Assembly (NCBI GenBank): GCA_016719855.1
Contig: JADJYH010000015.1
Location: forward strand, 1 to 64,000
DNA from: Saprospiraceae bacterium
Lineage (GTDB): Bacteria; Bacteroidota; Bacteroidia; Chitinophagales; Saprospiraceae
Length of the DNA stretch: 64,000 nucleotides
Reading direction: 5' to 3'
The position numbers and the translations under genes were made by a program. The notes beneath the pieces are model-generated. The model saw nothing but the letters and a program-made list of their open reading frames with translations. It had not been told where the DNA came from and ran no database searches. This document shows, in pieces, positions 45,648-55,124 of the stretch; positions within the stretch are counted from its first letter, which is position 1, and the number at the start of each line of letters is the position of its first letter.

Positions 45648-46686
45648 TCACACATTATTCGGGTCCAAAGCCCCCACCCCCAACTCCACTTTCTCCCCAT
45701 GCGGTAGCGCCGCTCCTTCCAGTTGTTTTCCTTCGAAACGCTCGCCTTCTGGGCTTTCGTAGTGGTTGGCGGAGATGACAGAGTGGCGGTCAACATGCGT
45801 CACGCCATCAATGACCCAGTCGTTCGTATGTTTTTTCTCAAAACGGCATTCGTTGCAAATCCAGCCAGCCTCACCGTTTTCCAGCTTGGCCACCTCGCCG
45901 AACTCGTCCTTGCGGGCCGTTACCCGCAGGATTTCCTCGCCTTGGTACCAAAGGCGCACCTTGCCGCAGCATTTGTCGCAATTGCGGTGCGCTTCCACGG
46001 GCTTGGTGTACCAAACCCGGCTTTTGAAGCGGAAAGTCCGGTCCGTCAATGCTCCCACGGGACAAACATCAATCACGTTGCCCGAAAAGTCGTTGTCAAT
46101 CGCCTGTTCGATGTACGTGGAAATCTCCGCATGGTCGCCCCGGCCAATGACGCCGTGAACCCTGCCGTCGGTGATTTGCTCACAGACCTTCACGCAGCGG
46201 TAGCAGAGGATGCAGCGGTTCATGTGCAACTTGACCTTTTCGCCAATATCAATCGGCTCGAAAGGTGCGGCGGCGGAACTCGCTGCGGGTGTTCAATTTG
46301 CCGTGCTCATAGCCGAGGTCTTGCAGGTGGCACTCGCCCGCTTGGTCGCACACGGGGCAGTCGAGCGGGTGGTTGACGAGCAGGAACTCTGTCACGCCCG
46401 CCCTGGCCTCCACCACTTCCGGCGAGGTTTCGTTGCGCACGACCATGCCGTCCATCACTGTGGTGCGGCAGCTTGGCACCAGCTTGGGCATGGGCCGTGG
46501 GTCTTTGGCCGAGCCTTGCTCCACCTTCACGAGGCAGGTACGGCAGTAGCCGCCGCTACCCTTCAACGAGGAGTAGTAGCACATGGCGGGCGGCACGAGG
46601 TCGCCGCCAATCATGCGGGCCGCATTGAGAATCGTCGTGCCTTCAGGCACTTCGATTTGGAAATCGTCTATGGTTACGAGTGGCAT
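45648..46686 (-). CDS. nuoG: NADH-quinone oxidoreductase subunit G, short form, frameshifted
   Basis: From MPLVTIDDFQIEVPEGTTIL at 46686. Iron-sulphur domains: 2Fe-2S (AMCYYSSLKGSGGYCRTCLV), His/Cys 4Fe-4S (NHPLDCPVCDQAGECHLQD), then, after a frame change near 46255, NRCILCYRCVKVCEQITDG and DVCPVGALTDRT, plus CDKCC. It ends near residue 345 at 45648, without the molybdopterin-oxidoreductase domain of longer NuoG. Short NuoG proteins of this kind are usual in Bacteroidota. Conducts electrons in the peripheral arm. Confidence 0.9.
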
Positions 46687-47004
46687 TTTCCTAAATAATA
46701 AGCAGATTCGGAGATATTTGAAAGCCGCTTGAATGTTTTACCCATCCTTTTCTTTAAAGTAATTGCAATCATTTTCACCTCCATCTTCAATTCCGGAGAC
46801 TGAAAAAACCCATTTTGATTCTGCTTCAAAATGGCCGAGCTAAAAAATCCAATCTTTGCAACGTTTATGACCTGTTTTGAAGGGATTGTTTAATCAAACA
46901 CATTTTTCTAGGTTGATCCAATAGCTGACCCTCGAACTTCGATTTCCCCGAATTTGATGACAAAATGGACTCATAGGTCAAAAATTCCTTGACCCAGCTT
47001 CATT
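46687..47004. other. Region between nuoG and a small gene; nothing recognised
   Basis: About 320 AT-rich bases inside the nuo operon with no convincing open frame or repeat. Confidence 0.5.
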
Positions 47005-47375
47005 TTACTTACAAAGTCCCTCAGTCAAAAACCTTGAAAACTGATCATTGGTTTGTAAGACTTTTATCAAACTTAAATCATAGCCGTACCCAAGTCTAGG
47101 TTTTCTTGAAAGTTGTTCATTATTCAAGTCCAACACCTCAAAATTTGACCAGGAACTGAACTTTTGTCTAAGTTTTCCAAAATTTTCCTTTGCCTTTAAA
47201 AGAGTTATTTCAAATCCAGGTACCACAAGCCCAACTCCCCAATTTGCTGACCTAATGGACCAATTACAGGGTTTTCAACTGTAGAAAGCCCTAAGAATGT
47301 ATTATGCCAGAACATGGTAACAGCTCCTTCAATTATTGATTTGTAATCAAAAACATGCTTCCCATTTAAGCCGGT
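47005..47375 (-). CDS. Small unknown protein inside the nuo operon, frameshifted
   Basis: The minus strand between nuoF and nuoG reads SIIEGAVTMFWHNTFLGLST and NPVIGPLGQQIGELGL in one frame (47330-47235) and, after a shift near 47230, GFEITLLKAKENFGKLRQKF, SSWSNFEVLDLNNEQLSRKP and LIKVLQTNDQFSRFLTEGLC to 47005. Codon use is AT-rich compared with its nuo neighbours. The start is not clear: an ATG near 47372 lies in a different frame (MGSMFLITNQ). No family recognised; resemblance to immunity-type proteins is only speculation. Confidence 0.4.
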
Positions 47376-48705
47376 TCCAATTGATTTACCCGATAATAAT
47401 GCCGCACATCCCTTATCCCCTCCGGCCTCGTCACATACTCCTCAAACTCCGCCCGGAAATGCCGAATTGCAGCCGCAACGGGCCAGGCCGCTGCCTCGCC
47501 GAGCGGGCAGATGGTCTTGCCCTCGATTTTGCTTTGCACGTCCCAGAGCAGGTCAATGTCCGCCAAAGTGCCTTTGCCGTCGAGGATTTTCTTGATAATG
47601 CGCTCCATCCAGCCCGTGCCTTCCCGACAGGGGCTGCATTGGCCGCAGCTCTCGTGGTGGTAGAAACGGGCGAAGGTGTAGAGGTTCTTCACGATGCTCG
47701 TGTCCTCGTCCATGACGATGAAGCCGCCGCTGCCGAGCATGGTGCCCGTTGCGAAGCCGCCATCGCCGAGGCTCTCGTAGCTCATGAGGCGAGGTTCCCC
47801 GGCGGCGGTTTTCAGGATGAGGTGCTTGGGCAGGATGGGCACGGACGAACCGCCCGCCACCACGGCCTTCAAGTCCTTGCCGTTGCGGATGCCGCCGCAA
47901 TATTCGTCGGAGTAGATGAACTCCTCCACCGGAACGCCGAGTTCGATTTCGTAAACCCCCGGCTTGTTGATATGGCCGCTGGCCGAGATGAGCTTCGTGC
48001 CCGTGCTCTTGCCGATGCCGATGCCTGCGTAGGCGTCGCCGCCCATTTCGATGATGGGTACAACGGCGGCGATGGTCTCCACATTATTGACTACGGTGGG
48101 ACAATCCCAAAGCCCCTTCACCGCCGGGAACGGCGGCTTGAGGCGGGGATTGCCACGCTTGCCTTCGAGGCTTTCGAGCAGGGCAGTCTCCTCGCCGCAG
48201 ATATAGGCGCCTGCGCCGATTTGCACGTAGCAGTCGTGGTCGAAGCCGCTGCCGAGGATGTTCTTGCCGAGCAATCCAGCGGCATAAGCTTCGTCAATCG
48301 CCTTTTCGAGGATGCGCAGCACGTAGAAGTACTCGCCCCGGATGTAGATGTACGAGGTGTTCGCCCCCAACGCAAAGCTGCTGACAATCATGCCCTCTAT
48401 GAGCAGGTGCGGGATGCGCTCCATCAGGTAGCGGTCCTTGAAAGTGCCGGGTTCGCTCTCGTCGGCATTGCAGACGAGGTAGCGGGGCACGCCCTCCGGC
48501 TTGGCCAAGAAGCTCCACTTCATGCCCGTGGGGAAGCCCGCACCGCCCCGGCCCCGCAGGCCGGACTTCTTCACCTCTTCCACGATGGCATCCGGGGCCA
48601 TGCCGAGCGCTTTCTTCAAGCTCTCGTAGCCCCCGTGCTTCCGGTACACCTCCAAGGTGTTGATGCCGGGGATGTGGTCGTTTTAAGTAGTATTTTTCGA
48701 GTCAT
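47366..48705 (-). CDS. nuoF: NADH-quinone oxidoreductase subunit F
   Basis: Starts MTRKILL at 48705; a one-base shift in the A-run near 48680 joins it to DHIPGINTLEVYRKHGGYES. NADH- and FMN-binding subunit. Signatures: LRGRGGAGFPTGMKW (FMN/NADH loop), YLVCNADESEPGTFKDR, GAGAYICGEETALLESLEGK and the N3 4Fe-4S site ESCGQCSPCREGTGW. Ends QLEPA at 47366. About 445 residues. A start inside the protein at 48655 would lose conserved N-terminal residues. Confidence 0.95.
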
Positions 48706-49112
48706 TATTGTCTTGTTTCTTCGTTGTCCATTGATGCAATCCGCGAATGTCAGGTGCTGCCTTCGTAATTTGCGGATTCCCGGCCAGAAGTCGAAAGTCC
48801 AATTCCCTTCTTGCCAAGCTTGCAACTTGCAACTCCAGCATGGGCACTTTTGCTGCCAATTTCTCTCACAACGGGATGGCTTTGGCGGCAATGAAAGCCT
48901 GCTAAACCGTTCATGTAGCTGGCCTTTGCAAGTTGCAAACTTGCAAGAACGATGAGATGGAAAACTGGCTGTCATTCTTGCAACAAGAGCTGGTATTTTT
49001 GGAGAAATTGATTTGTCTGTTAATTCCAATTTATTGTTTTCAGAGTGTTAGTTCTGGTCTCGGCTCCCCAAGGCAGACGAACTGGGCTTTTAGATTGTGT
49101 TTTTCTTTTTGT
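48706..49112. repeat. Intergenic region with inverted TTGCAAGTTGCAA units
   Basis: TTGCAACTTGCAA (48820-48832) and TTGCAAGTTGCAA (48925-48937) are inverse copies, about 90 bases apart, with a palindromic core. No gene is supported in 48706-49112. Confidence 0.5.
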
Positions 49113-49856
49113 TTATTTTTTGCTCAAAGAAATCAAAGCTTTATCTCTGACCCATTCAAGAAATAACTTCAGACGTGTGTCCAGCATCAAATGATCTAAT
49201 ATTTGCGATTGAGTTAATTTTTCAATGGCTACCTGAATTTCCAAATCTCATTTAATAGCAAGTAATAGGTCACCAATTCTTTATTCTTTTCTTTTTTGAA
49301 AATTTTCAATCCTTATGCAAGGAAATGGGTCCAAACTTATTTTTCTTGTTCTTTATCTTTCTTGGTATTTTATAAATGTTCAACAGCAACTCTATTATTG
49401 TTCGAATTCTATTTCCACAAGAGTCAAAATCAATCCAATAAAGTCCGAAAGAATCTATTAGGTCTTTCCTTATATTTTCTGGAAACTCTTTTCTTACTTC
49501 AATAATGTGCAACGGAGGGTTAATGTATATAGGATAATACACATCTTCTTCTTCAGTAAATGGCTCCGGCCCTGACACATAAAATTGTCTTTCCGAAATT
49601 GCCTTACCTGCTACGGCGACAAATTCATTACATTTTTGATTGCCACATTTTAAAAACCCAATGAATCTTGATTCTGCACCGTCATAGCTTTCTATATCAA
49701 AATCAATACTCAACCCTTGAATCGTTTGTTGAGTAATGGCTTATTTTCGGACAATGAGTTCGTCGTCAAAATAATTTCAATTTGACAGTTTGGGCAATGC
49801 CAATCCGGCATTGAATCAATCACAAAACATCTCTTCGTCCACTTTTCTCTTTTCAT
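49113..49856 (-). CDS. DUF4145-like protein with N-terminal zinc-ribbon motif, multiply frameshifted
   Basis: Begins MKREKWTKRCFVIDSMPDWH at 49856 with CPNCQ (CxxC), then KPLLNKRFKG; a stop and frame change follow. The second part has SRFIGFLKCGNQKCNEFVAV (CGNxxC), GPEPFTEEEDVYYPIYINPP and GNRIRTIIELLLNIYKI, typical of DUF4145 proteins. Downstream, other frames carry LHKRIENFQK, LLLAIKW and the GNSGSH-like LTQSQILD region with an end at 49113, the usual DUF4145 C-terminus. Some DUF4145 proteins occur in defence contexts. It interrupts the nuo operon between nuoE and nuoF, same direction, and is AT-rich relative to it, which suggests insertion. Confidence 0.55.
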
Positions 49857-49867
49857 AATCTCTTATT

Positions 49868-50581
49868 TCAACAATACCTACTCCTTTCCCCCTTCCCATC
49901 CCACTCCTCCACAATCGCATCCACCTTCTCCAGCGTCAAATTCTCATGGAACTGCGCCCCAATCATCATCATCGGTGCCGTGCCGCAAGAGCCGAGGCAT
50001 TCGACGGTCTTGAGGGTGAACTTGCCATCGGGCGTGGTCTGGCCTTTTTTGATGCCGAGCTTCTGCTCCAGGTGCCGCACGATGTCCTCCGCACCTAGCA
50101 GCCAGCAGGAGCTGGTGTGGCATACCTCGATGAGGCATTTGCCGACCGGCTTCAGGTTGAACATCGAGTAAAACGAGGCCACTTCGTACACCTCGATGGG
50201 CTGGATGTCGAGCAGCGAGGCCACGTAGTCCATCACCGGGGCGCTCAGCCAGCCGTCAAACTCGGCCTGTGCGAGGTGCAGCAGGGGGAGTAGCGCCGAT
50301 TTCTGGCGGCCCTCCGGGTAGCGGCGGATGGTTCGTTGAACGAGGGCGAAGGTTTCGTCGCTGAATTTTATGTCTTGAGTTGTAGCTTGTTCTTGTTCGG
50401 GCTCCCTAACTTCAAGGGGACTTTGGACCGCTTCGTTTTTTTCAGCATTTTGCACCGAAAAGAAAGCGGAATCACCCGCAAAAGACGTTGCCTGGAATTC
50501 CCCCTTTGAAGGGGTTCCAGGGCTGTCACACGACCCGAAGTCTTGCCTTCGGCATATTTCAAAGGGGTCTGACTCACGCAT
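49868..50581 (-). CDS. nuoE: NADH-quinone oxidoreductase subunit E
   Basis: 2Fe-2S subunit (cluster N1a). Cysteine sites: EVCHTSSCWLLGAEDI and ETVECLGSCGTAPMMMIGAQ. The core starts at IKFSDETFALVQRTIRRYPE (about residue 72). The frame is open upstream to ATGs at 50581 and 50596, giving an atypical 65-70 residue extension that includes PSKGEFQATSFAGDSAFFSV and a repeat-derived palindrome. No ATG lies nearer the core, so the extension is either real or the true start is a non-ATG codon near 50380. Confidence 0.9.
   Translation of the reverse strand: MRESDPFEICRRQDFGSCDSPGTPSKGEFQATSFAGDSAFFSVQNAEKNEAVQSPLEVREPEQEQATTQDIKFSDETFALVQRTIRRYPEGRQKSALLPLLHLAQAEFDGWLSAPVMDYVASLLDIQPIEVYEVASFYSMFNLKPVGKCLIEVCHTSSCWLLGAEDIVRHLEQKLGIKKGQTTPDGKFTLKTVECLGSCGTAPMMMIGAQFHENLTLEKVDAIVEEWDGKGERSRYC
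50491..50521. repeat. Palindrome in the nuoD-nuoE junction
   Basis: CCTGGAA (50491-50497) and TTCCAGG (50515-50521) enclose CCCCTTTGAAGGGG, a nested hairpin. A related AAAGGGGTCTGACTC sits about 40 bases further on. It lies in the extended nuoE reading frame. Confidence 0.75.
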
Positions 50582-51774
50582 CCAACTCCCCCGCAATCAC
50601 ATTCATACTACTCATCGTCAAAATCGCATCGCTCAACATCGCCCCCTTGAATCATCTCCGGGTACGCTTGGTAGTAGATGAAGCAGGGCCGACGGAAATG
50701 CAAGCGGAACGGCGTCCTTCCCCCATCGCTGATGAGGTAGAAACCCAACTCGCCATTGCCACCCTCGACGGCGTGATAGACCTCGCCCTTTGGCACGTCC
50801 ATCTCACCCATCACGATTTTGAATTGGTAAATCAGCGCCTCCATTTTCGAGTACACCTCCTCTTTTGGCGGCAAATAGAAGGCAGGCACGTCGGGGGAAT
50901 AGATGGGGCCGTCCGGCATGTTCTTCATGGCCTGTTTGATGATGCTGAGGCTTTGTTTCATCTCTTCAAGGCGCACCATGAAGCGGTCGTAGGTGTCGCC
51001 ATTTGTGCCCACGGGGATGTCGAACTGGAAATCCTCGTAGCTGCTGTAGGGGTTCATCACCCGCACGTCGTAGTCCACGCCAGCGGCACGGAGGTTGGGG
51101 CCGGTGAAGCCGTAGGCCAATGCCCGCTCGGCAGTGATTGGCCCGACGTTGATGGTGCGGTCCATGAAGATGCGGTTGCGGAGCAACAGGTTCTCGAACT
51201 CTTGGAGTTTTTCGGGGAAATGCTTCACGAAATACTCCAGTTTCTCCCATGCCTTCGGCGAAAAGTCCCGCTCCATGCCGCCGATGCGCCCCGTGTTGGT
51301 CGTCAAACGAGCGCCGCAGACCTCCTCGAAAATCTCGTAGATATGCTCCCGCTCCTGGAAGATGTAGAGGAAGCCGGAAAGCGCCCCGGTGTCCACCCCG
51401 ATGACCGAGTCGCAGATGATATGGTCGGCGATGCGGGCCAGTTCCATGATGATGACCCGGATGTATTGCGCCCGCTTGGGCACTTCGCAACCGATGAGTT
51501 TCTCCACCGTCATGTGCCAACCCATATTGTTGATGGGGGCCGAGCAGTAGTTCATCCGGTCGGTGATGGGGGCGATTTGGTTGTAGGGCCTCCGCTCGGC
51601 CAGCTTCTCGAACGCCCGGTGGATGTACCCGATGGTCGCCTGGCTGGACATGATGATTTCCCCGTCCATTTTCAGCACGTTCTGGAAAATACCGTGCGTG
51701 GCGGGGTGCGTAGGCCCAAGGTTTAGGGTCACGTATTCCTTTTCGGGAAGTGGTATGGTTGGATTTTCAATCAT
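50574..51774 (-). CDS. nuoD: NADH-quinone oxidoreductase subunit D
   Basis: From MIENPTIPLPEKEYVTLNLG at 51774. 49-kDa quinone-site subunit. Signatures: LGPTHPATHGIFQNVLKMDG, GYIHRAFEKLAERRPYNQIA, MNYCSAPINNMGWHM, IGGMERDFSPKAWEKL. A one-base shift at the GGGGGG run near 50640 turns the aberrant end into GAMLSDAILTMSSMNVIAGE and a stop at 50574, the normal conserved C-terminus (the final residue reads as Ala instead of the usual Arg). Confidence 0.93.
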
Positions 51775-51809
51775 TTACAAACAATCATTGTGATTTCAAA
51801 GCCGCTCCT

Positions 51810-51903
51810 AAGTCGCCTTTGTCATTGCCGAAGGCAACCTCTGAATCACGTGTGTTGTCATGTGTCATGCAGAGGTTGCCTTCGGCAATGACAAAAGCGA
51901 CTT
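51810..51903. repeat. 34-bp inverted repeat between nuoC and nuoD
   Basis: Left arm starts AAGTCGCCTTTGTCATTGCC (51810-51843), right arm is its complement at 51870-51903 with one mismatch; loop 26 bases. No T-run follows, so it is not a plain terminator. It could be a dispersed palindromic element or an attenuator between operon genes. Confidence 0.85.
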
Positions 51904-51917
51904 GAACAAAACAATCA

Positions 51918-52445
51918 TCACCTTCCAAACTTCGCATCATCCTTATCGTGCTTACCCAAATCCTCCAGCGGATATTGCTTTCGCAACGGAAAATAGTTCA
52001 TCTCGTCCATGTTCAAAATGCGGCGAAGGTCGGGGTGGCCGACGAAATTGAACCCGAAAAAATCATACTCCTGCCGCTCCATCCAGTTGGCCGTCGGCCA
52101 AAGGTTGGTGGCCGTTGGCACGTCGAGGTCAGTTTCCGGCATGAAAATTTTGAGGCGCAAGCGACGGTTCTGCTGCATATTTTGCAACTGGTACATCATG
52201 CCGAACTCGCCACCTTCGTAGCCGGGAACATGAAAGCCACAAAGCGTAGTCAGAAAGGTGAAGCCCATTTCTGGGTCGTTTTTCAAAAAAGAAAGCACGT
52301 CCATCAGGCTTTGCTTCGCAATGACCACGACCGGGAAGTCGTAGGATTGCTCGATGCTGGAGATTACCGGAATCGAACCGCTGCCCGGAGTGTTTCCATC
52401 ACCCCATCCAAGCAGGTATCTCTTGGGGTCAGCTAATTTCATCAT
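51918..52445 (-). CDS. nuoC: NADH-quinone oxidoreductase subunit C
   Basis: 175 residues, intact. 30-kDa subunit: LKNDPEMGFTFLTTLCGFHV, MMYQLQNMQQNRRLRLKIFM, SIYPTANWMERQEYDFFGF-like (LWPTANWMERQEYDFFGFNF) and GHPDLRRILNMDEMNYFPLR KQYPLED. Start MMKLADPKRYLLGWG. One base after nuoB. Confidence 0.92.
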   Translation of the reverse strand: MMKLADPKRYLLGWGDGNTPGSGSIPVISSIEQSYDFPVVVIAKQSLMDVLSFLKNDPEMGFTFLTTLCGFHVPGYEGGEFGMMYQLQNMQQNRRLRLKIFMPETDLDVPTATNLWPTANWMERQEYDFFGFNFVGHPDLRRILNMDEMNYFPLRKQYPLEDLGKHDKDDAKFGR

Positions 52446-52992
52446 TTATTCCATTCCGTAAGCAAGCTGCATTTCCTTGTACTCTGCCGAGTGGCGACGT
52501 CGCAGGCTTTCGTTTTTTGCCAATTCTTGAATTTTCAAAATGCCGTCCAGCACCTGTTCCGGGCGGGGCGGGCAGCCGGGGATGTAAACATCCACTGGGA
52601 TGATGCGGTCAATGCCCTGCAAGACCGAGTAGGTATCGAAAATGCCGCCGCTGCTGGCGCAAGCACCCATCGAGAGCACCCATTTTGGCTCGGCCATTTG
52701 CTCGTAAACTTGACGGAGGATGGGACCCATTTTCTTCGCAATAGTGCCCATGACCATCAGCAGATCGGCTTGGCGGGCGGAGAAGCTGAGGCGCTCGGCC
52801 CCGAAGCGGCCAAGGTCGTAATGAGCTTGCCATCGTCGCCATGAACTCGATGCCGCAGCAGGAGGTGGCGAAGGGCAGCGGCCACAGCGAATTGGCACGG
52901 GCAAGGCCCACTACCTTGTCGAGCGAGGTGGCGAAAAAGCCAGCGCCTTCAATGCCTGGCGGCGTATTTTCTGGATGGATGTCTATGTTCAT
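52446..52992 (-). CDS. nuoB: NADH-quinone oxidoreductase subunit B, frameshifted
   Basis: From MNIDIHPENTPPGIEGAGFF at 52992. N2 4Fe-4S ligands: FATSCCGIEFMA (two Cys), LSMGACASSGGIFD and PVDVYIPGCPPRPEQVLDGI. A single-base break near 52830 separates EFMATMASS from YDLGRFGAERLSFSARQADL. About 180 residues. Passes electrons to quinone. Confidence 0.92.
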
Positions 52993-53130
52993 TGCGGATT
53001 TCGGATTGGGATTACGGATTGGGGCTCGTCATTCGAACACTACTAACCCCACAAAGCAACGTGTAATTCGCCTAAAACCATTTGCAGATATGAGCTAGGG
53101 GGCTACGGCAATCAATCCGAAATCCGCAAT
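52991..53130. repeat. Inverted repeat between nuoA and nuoB
   Basis: ATTGCGGATTTCGGATTG (52991-53008) and its exact 18-bp complement (53113-53130), with further weaker copies of CGGATTGG and CCCAAATCCGCAATCC beside each. It separates nuoA and nuoB by about 150 bases. Confidence 0.8.
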
Positions 53131-53148
53131 CCCAAATCCGCAATCCTT

Positions 53149-53502
53149 TCATTCCCATTTAAGCGCCCCCTTCCGGAAGATATACATCAAGCCGATGAAG
53201 AGCACGGCCATGAAGGTGAACATTTCGAGCAAACCTTTGAGGCCAAGTTCCTTGAAATTGACAGCCCAAGGGTACATGAAAATCACCTCCACATCGAACA
53301 GCACGAAGAGGATGGCCACCAAGAAATATTTGATGGAAATTGGGGAACGGGCATCGCCAATTGACTCGATGCCGCACTCGAAGGGGTCATCCTTGATGGT
53401 GGTTTTGCGCTTGGGGCCTAGCAGGTGCGTGGCACCTAACGTGACGACCACGAAGCTAATTGCTACGCCAATGACCATCAAAATCGGAAAATATGGATTC
53501 AT
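53149..53502 (-). CDS. nuoA: NADH-quinone oxidoreductase subunit A
   Basis: 117 residues, intact, three helices. First gene of the operon. Signatures: KTTIKDDPFECGIESIGDAR (CGIE loop), FLVAILFVLFDVEVIFMYPW (conserved Asp/Glu in TM2) and EMFTFMAVLFIGLMYIFRKG. Confidence 0.95.
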   Translation of the reverse strand: MNPYFPILMVIGVAISFVVVTLGATHLLGPKRKTTIKDDPFECGIESIGDARSPISIKYFLVAILFVLFDVEVIFMYPWAVNFKELGLKGLLEMFTFMAVLFIGLMYIFRKGALKWE

Positions 53503-53522
53503 GTCTTGCTAAAATTGAGTCG

Positions 53523-53530
53523 CAAAAGTA
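53523..53530 (-). promoter_or_regulatory. Putative -7 promoter element of the nuo operon
   Basis: The minus strand reads TACTTTTG (TAnnTTTG), 20 bases before the nuoA ATG at 53502. Confidence 0.55.
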
Positions 53531-53869
53531 GGCACAAAAAATTTTGTATGGCTTACGAATTATTAGGAGGAAAACTACTGATTTCTCTGATTTTCACACA
53601 ACCAAACCGTATTTTTTGTGCAATTTTAGAAGGGGATTTTTAGGGTAGTTTAGGGTTTGTTTTGTAACAAAACCAAAATCGGGCAAATTTAATTTTGGAC
53701 TTTTTTTTCAACATTCCACTTTAACCTTGCTGTGCGAAAATGGTTTGCAAAATCCACCACTTTAACTTGAACGGTGATTCGATGATGCAGTTTCCTGCTT
53801 TTGCAAATTTTGCCCAATCCAAAACTGCGTTTGCGCTGTTTCCTTTTTTACACTTCAAATAAACACCTG

Positions 53870-54697
53870 ATGCAAATCATTGATTTTCAACAAGAAAACC
53901 TGGCTGGAATCAAATTGCACCTGCGGCATTGGCAAGTGCCGAATGCCCGTGCGGTGGTCTGCATCGTTCATGGCTTGGGCGAGCATATCGGCCGCTACGA
54001 CCATGTTGCCAAATTCTTTTCGGAGCGGGGGATTGCAACCATCGGTTTCGACCATCAAGGGCACGGGCGCTCGGAAGGCAAGCGAGGGCATACCCTTGGC
54101 CTCGATTCTATGCTCGACGATGTTGCCTACCTTTTGGAAATGGTAGCTGAAAAATATCCCGGCCTGCCCGTTTTCCTCAACGGCCACAGCATGGGCGGCA
54201 ACGTCGTCTTGAACCATGTTTTGCGAAGAAAACCAATCATCACAGGTTTGATTGCCACCGGGCCTTGGATTCGATTGCCCAAACAACCTTCCAAAATGAT
54301 TGTCGTTTTTGCCCAAGTGATGAATTTTGTTTGGCACGACCTCACCCAAAACAACGGGTTGGATGTCAATGGTTTATCAAACGACCCGGCAGTTATCAAG
54401 GCATACCTGGATGACCCATTGGTGCATAACCGCATTTCCGTGAGGACTGGCTACGAACTGCTTGGAGGTGCAAAATTCCTTGATGAATTCACTGGTACGA
54501 TGCCCTGCCCCACCCTGCTCATGCACGGCGGCAATGACCCCATCACCAGCCCAGAAGGAACCGCAGATTTTGCGAAGCGCAACAAGGGCGATGTGACTTG
54601 GAAACGCTGGGACGGTCTGAAGCATGAAATCCACAACGAGCCGCAACAAGATGAAGTCCTCCATTTTTTGGTAGAATGGATGGAGCGATTTATTTGA
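53870..54697 (+). CDS. Alpha/beta hydrolase, monoacylglycerol lipase-like
   Basis: 275 residues from MQIIDFQQENLAGIKLHLRH. Signatures: VVCIVHGLGEHIGRYDHVAK (oxyanion HG), FDHQGHGRSEG, FLNGHSMGGNVVLNH with the GHSMG nucleophile Ser, HGGNDPITSPEG with Asp, and LKHEIHNEP with His. The combination HGLGEH ... GHGxSEG is that of lysophospholipase/monoacylglycerol lipases. Cytoplasmic (no signal). The upstream ATG at 53801 is rejected. 49 bases from the SCP2 gene. Confidence 0.88.
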   Translation: MQIIDFQQENLAGIKLHLRHWQVPNARAVVCIVHGLGEHIGRYDHVAKFFSERGIATIGFDHQGHGRSEGKRGHTLGLDSMLDDVAYLLEMVAEKYPGLPVFLNGHSMGGNVVLNHVLRRKPIITGLIATGPWIRLPKQPSKMIVVFAQVMNFVWHDLTQNNGLDVNGLSNDPAVIKAYLDDPLVHNRISVRTGYELLGGAKFLDEFTGTMPCPTLLMHGGNDPITSPEGTADFAKRNKGDVTWKRWDGLKHEIHNEPQQDEVLHFLVEWMERFI

Positions 54698-54746
54698 AAA
54701 TGTGCATCTTTCGGCCTCGATTCTAAATTTTACAACAACAACCACT

Positions 54747-55097
54747 ATGGATTTAAGCAAAATTCCGAAGCTCACCATCCACAACGCCAAGGACTTCATC
54801 ACCACGCTGCCGGATACCGTCAACCCGGACTGGCTGAAAGATGTAGAAACCAATTTCCACTTCGACATCGAAGGCGACGGCGGCGGGCAGTTCACCGTCA
54901 TCGTGAAGGACAATAAAATGCAGGTGTTCGAGCATTTTGAGGGCGAACCCAAGTGCAAAATCGTCGCCAAGGAAAAGCACTTTATCGCACTGCTACGGGG
55001 CGAACTGAACCCAATGATGGCCGTGTTTACTGGCAAGCTGAAAATCACCAACACCGCTGAAATCATCAAGTATGCAAAGGTGTTTGGGATGATGTAA
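54747..55097 (+). CDS. SCP2 sterol-binding-fold protein
   Basis: 116 residues from MDLSKIPKLTIHNAKDFITT. The SCP2 pattern: VETNFHFDIEGDGGGQFTVI, PKCKIVAKEKHFIALLRGEL, NPMMAVFTGKLKITNTAEII. Binds hydrophobic small molecules or assists thioesters; partner unknown. Follows the lipase-like gene in the same direction and precedes a terminator, so the two form a small lipid-related unit. Confidence 0.85.
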   Translation: MDLSKIPKLTIHNAKDFITTLPDTVNPDWLKDVETNFHFDIEGDGGGQFTVIVKDNKMQVFEHFEGEPKCKIVAKEKHFIALLRGELNPMMAVFTGKLKITNTAEIIKYAKVFGMM

Positions 55098-55124
55098 CGA
55101 GCATTGATCAATGAGGTCATTGAG

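Noticed and set aside
47336..48955. 539-codon open frame on the plus strand opposite nuoF
   Set aside because: Antisense to a certain nuoF; composition reflects complementary GC3 codon bias and it has no domain signature.
50488..51726. 412-codon open frame on the plus strand opposite nuoD
   Set aside because: Mirror of the nuoD coding bias, rich in His/Val/Asp as expected for an antisense frame.
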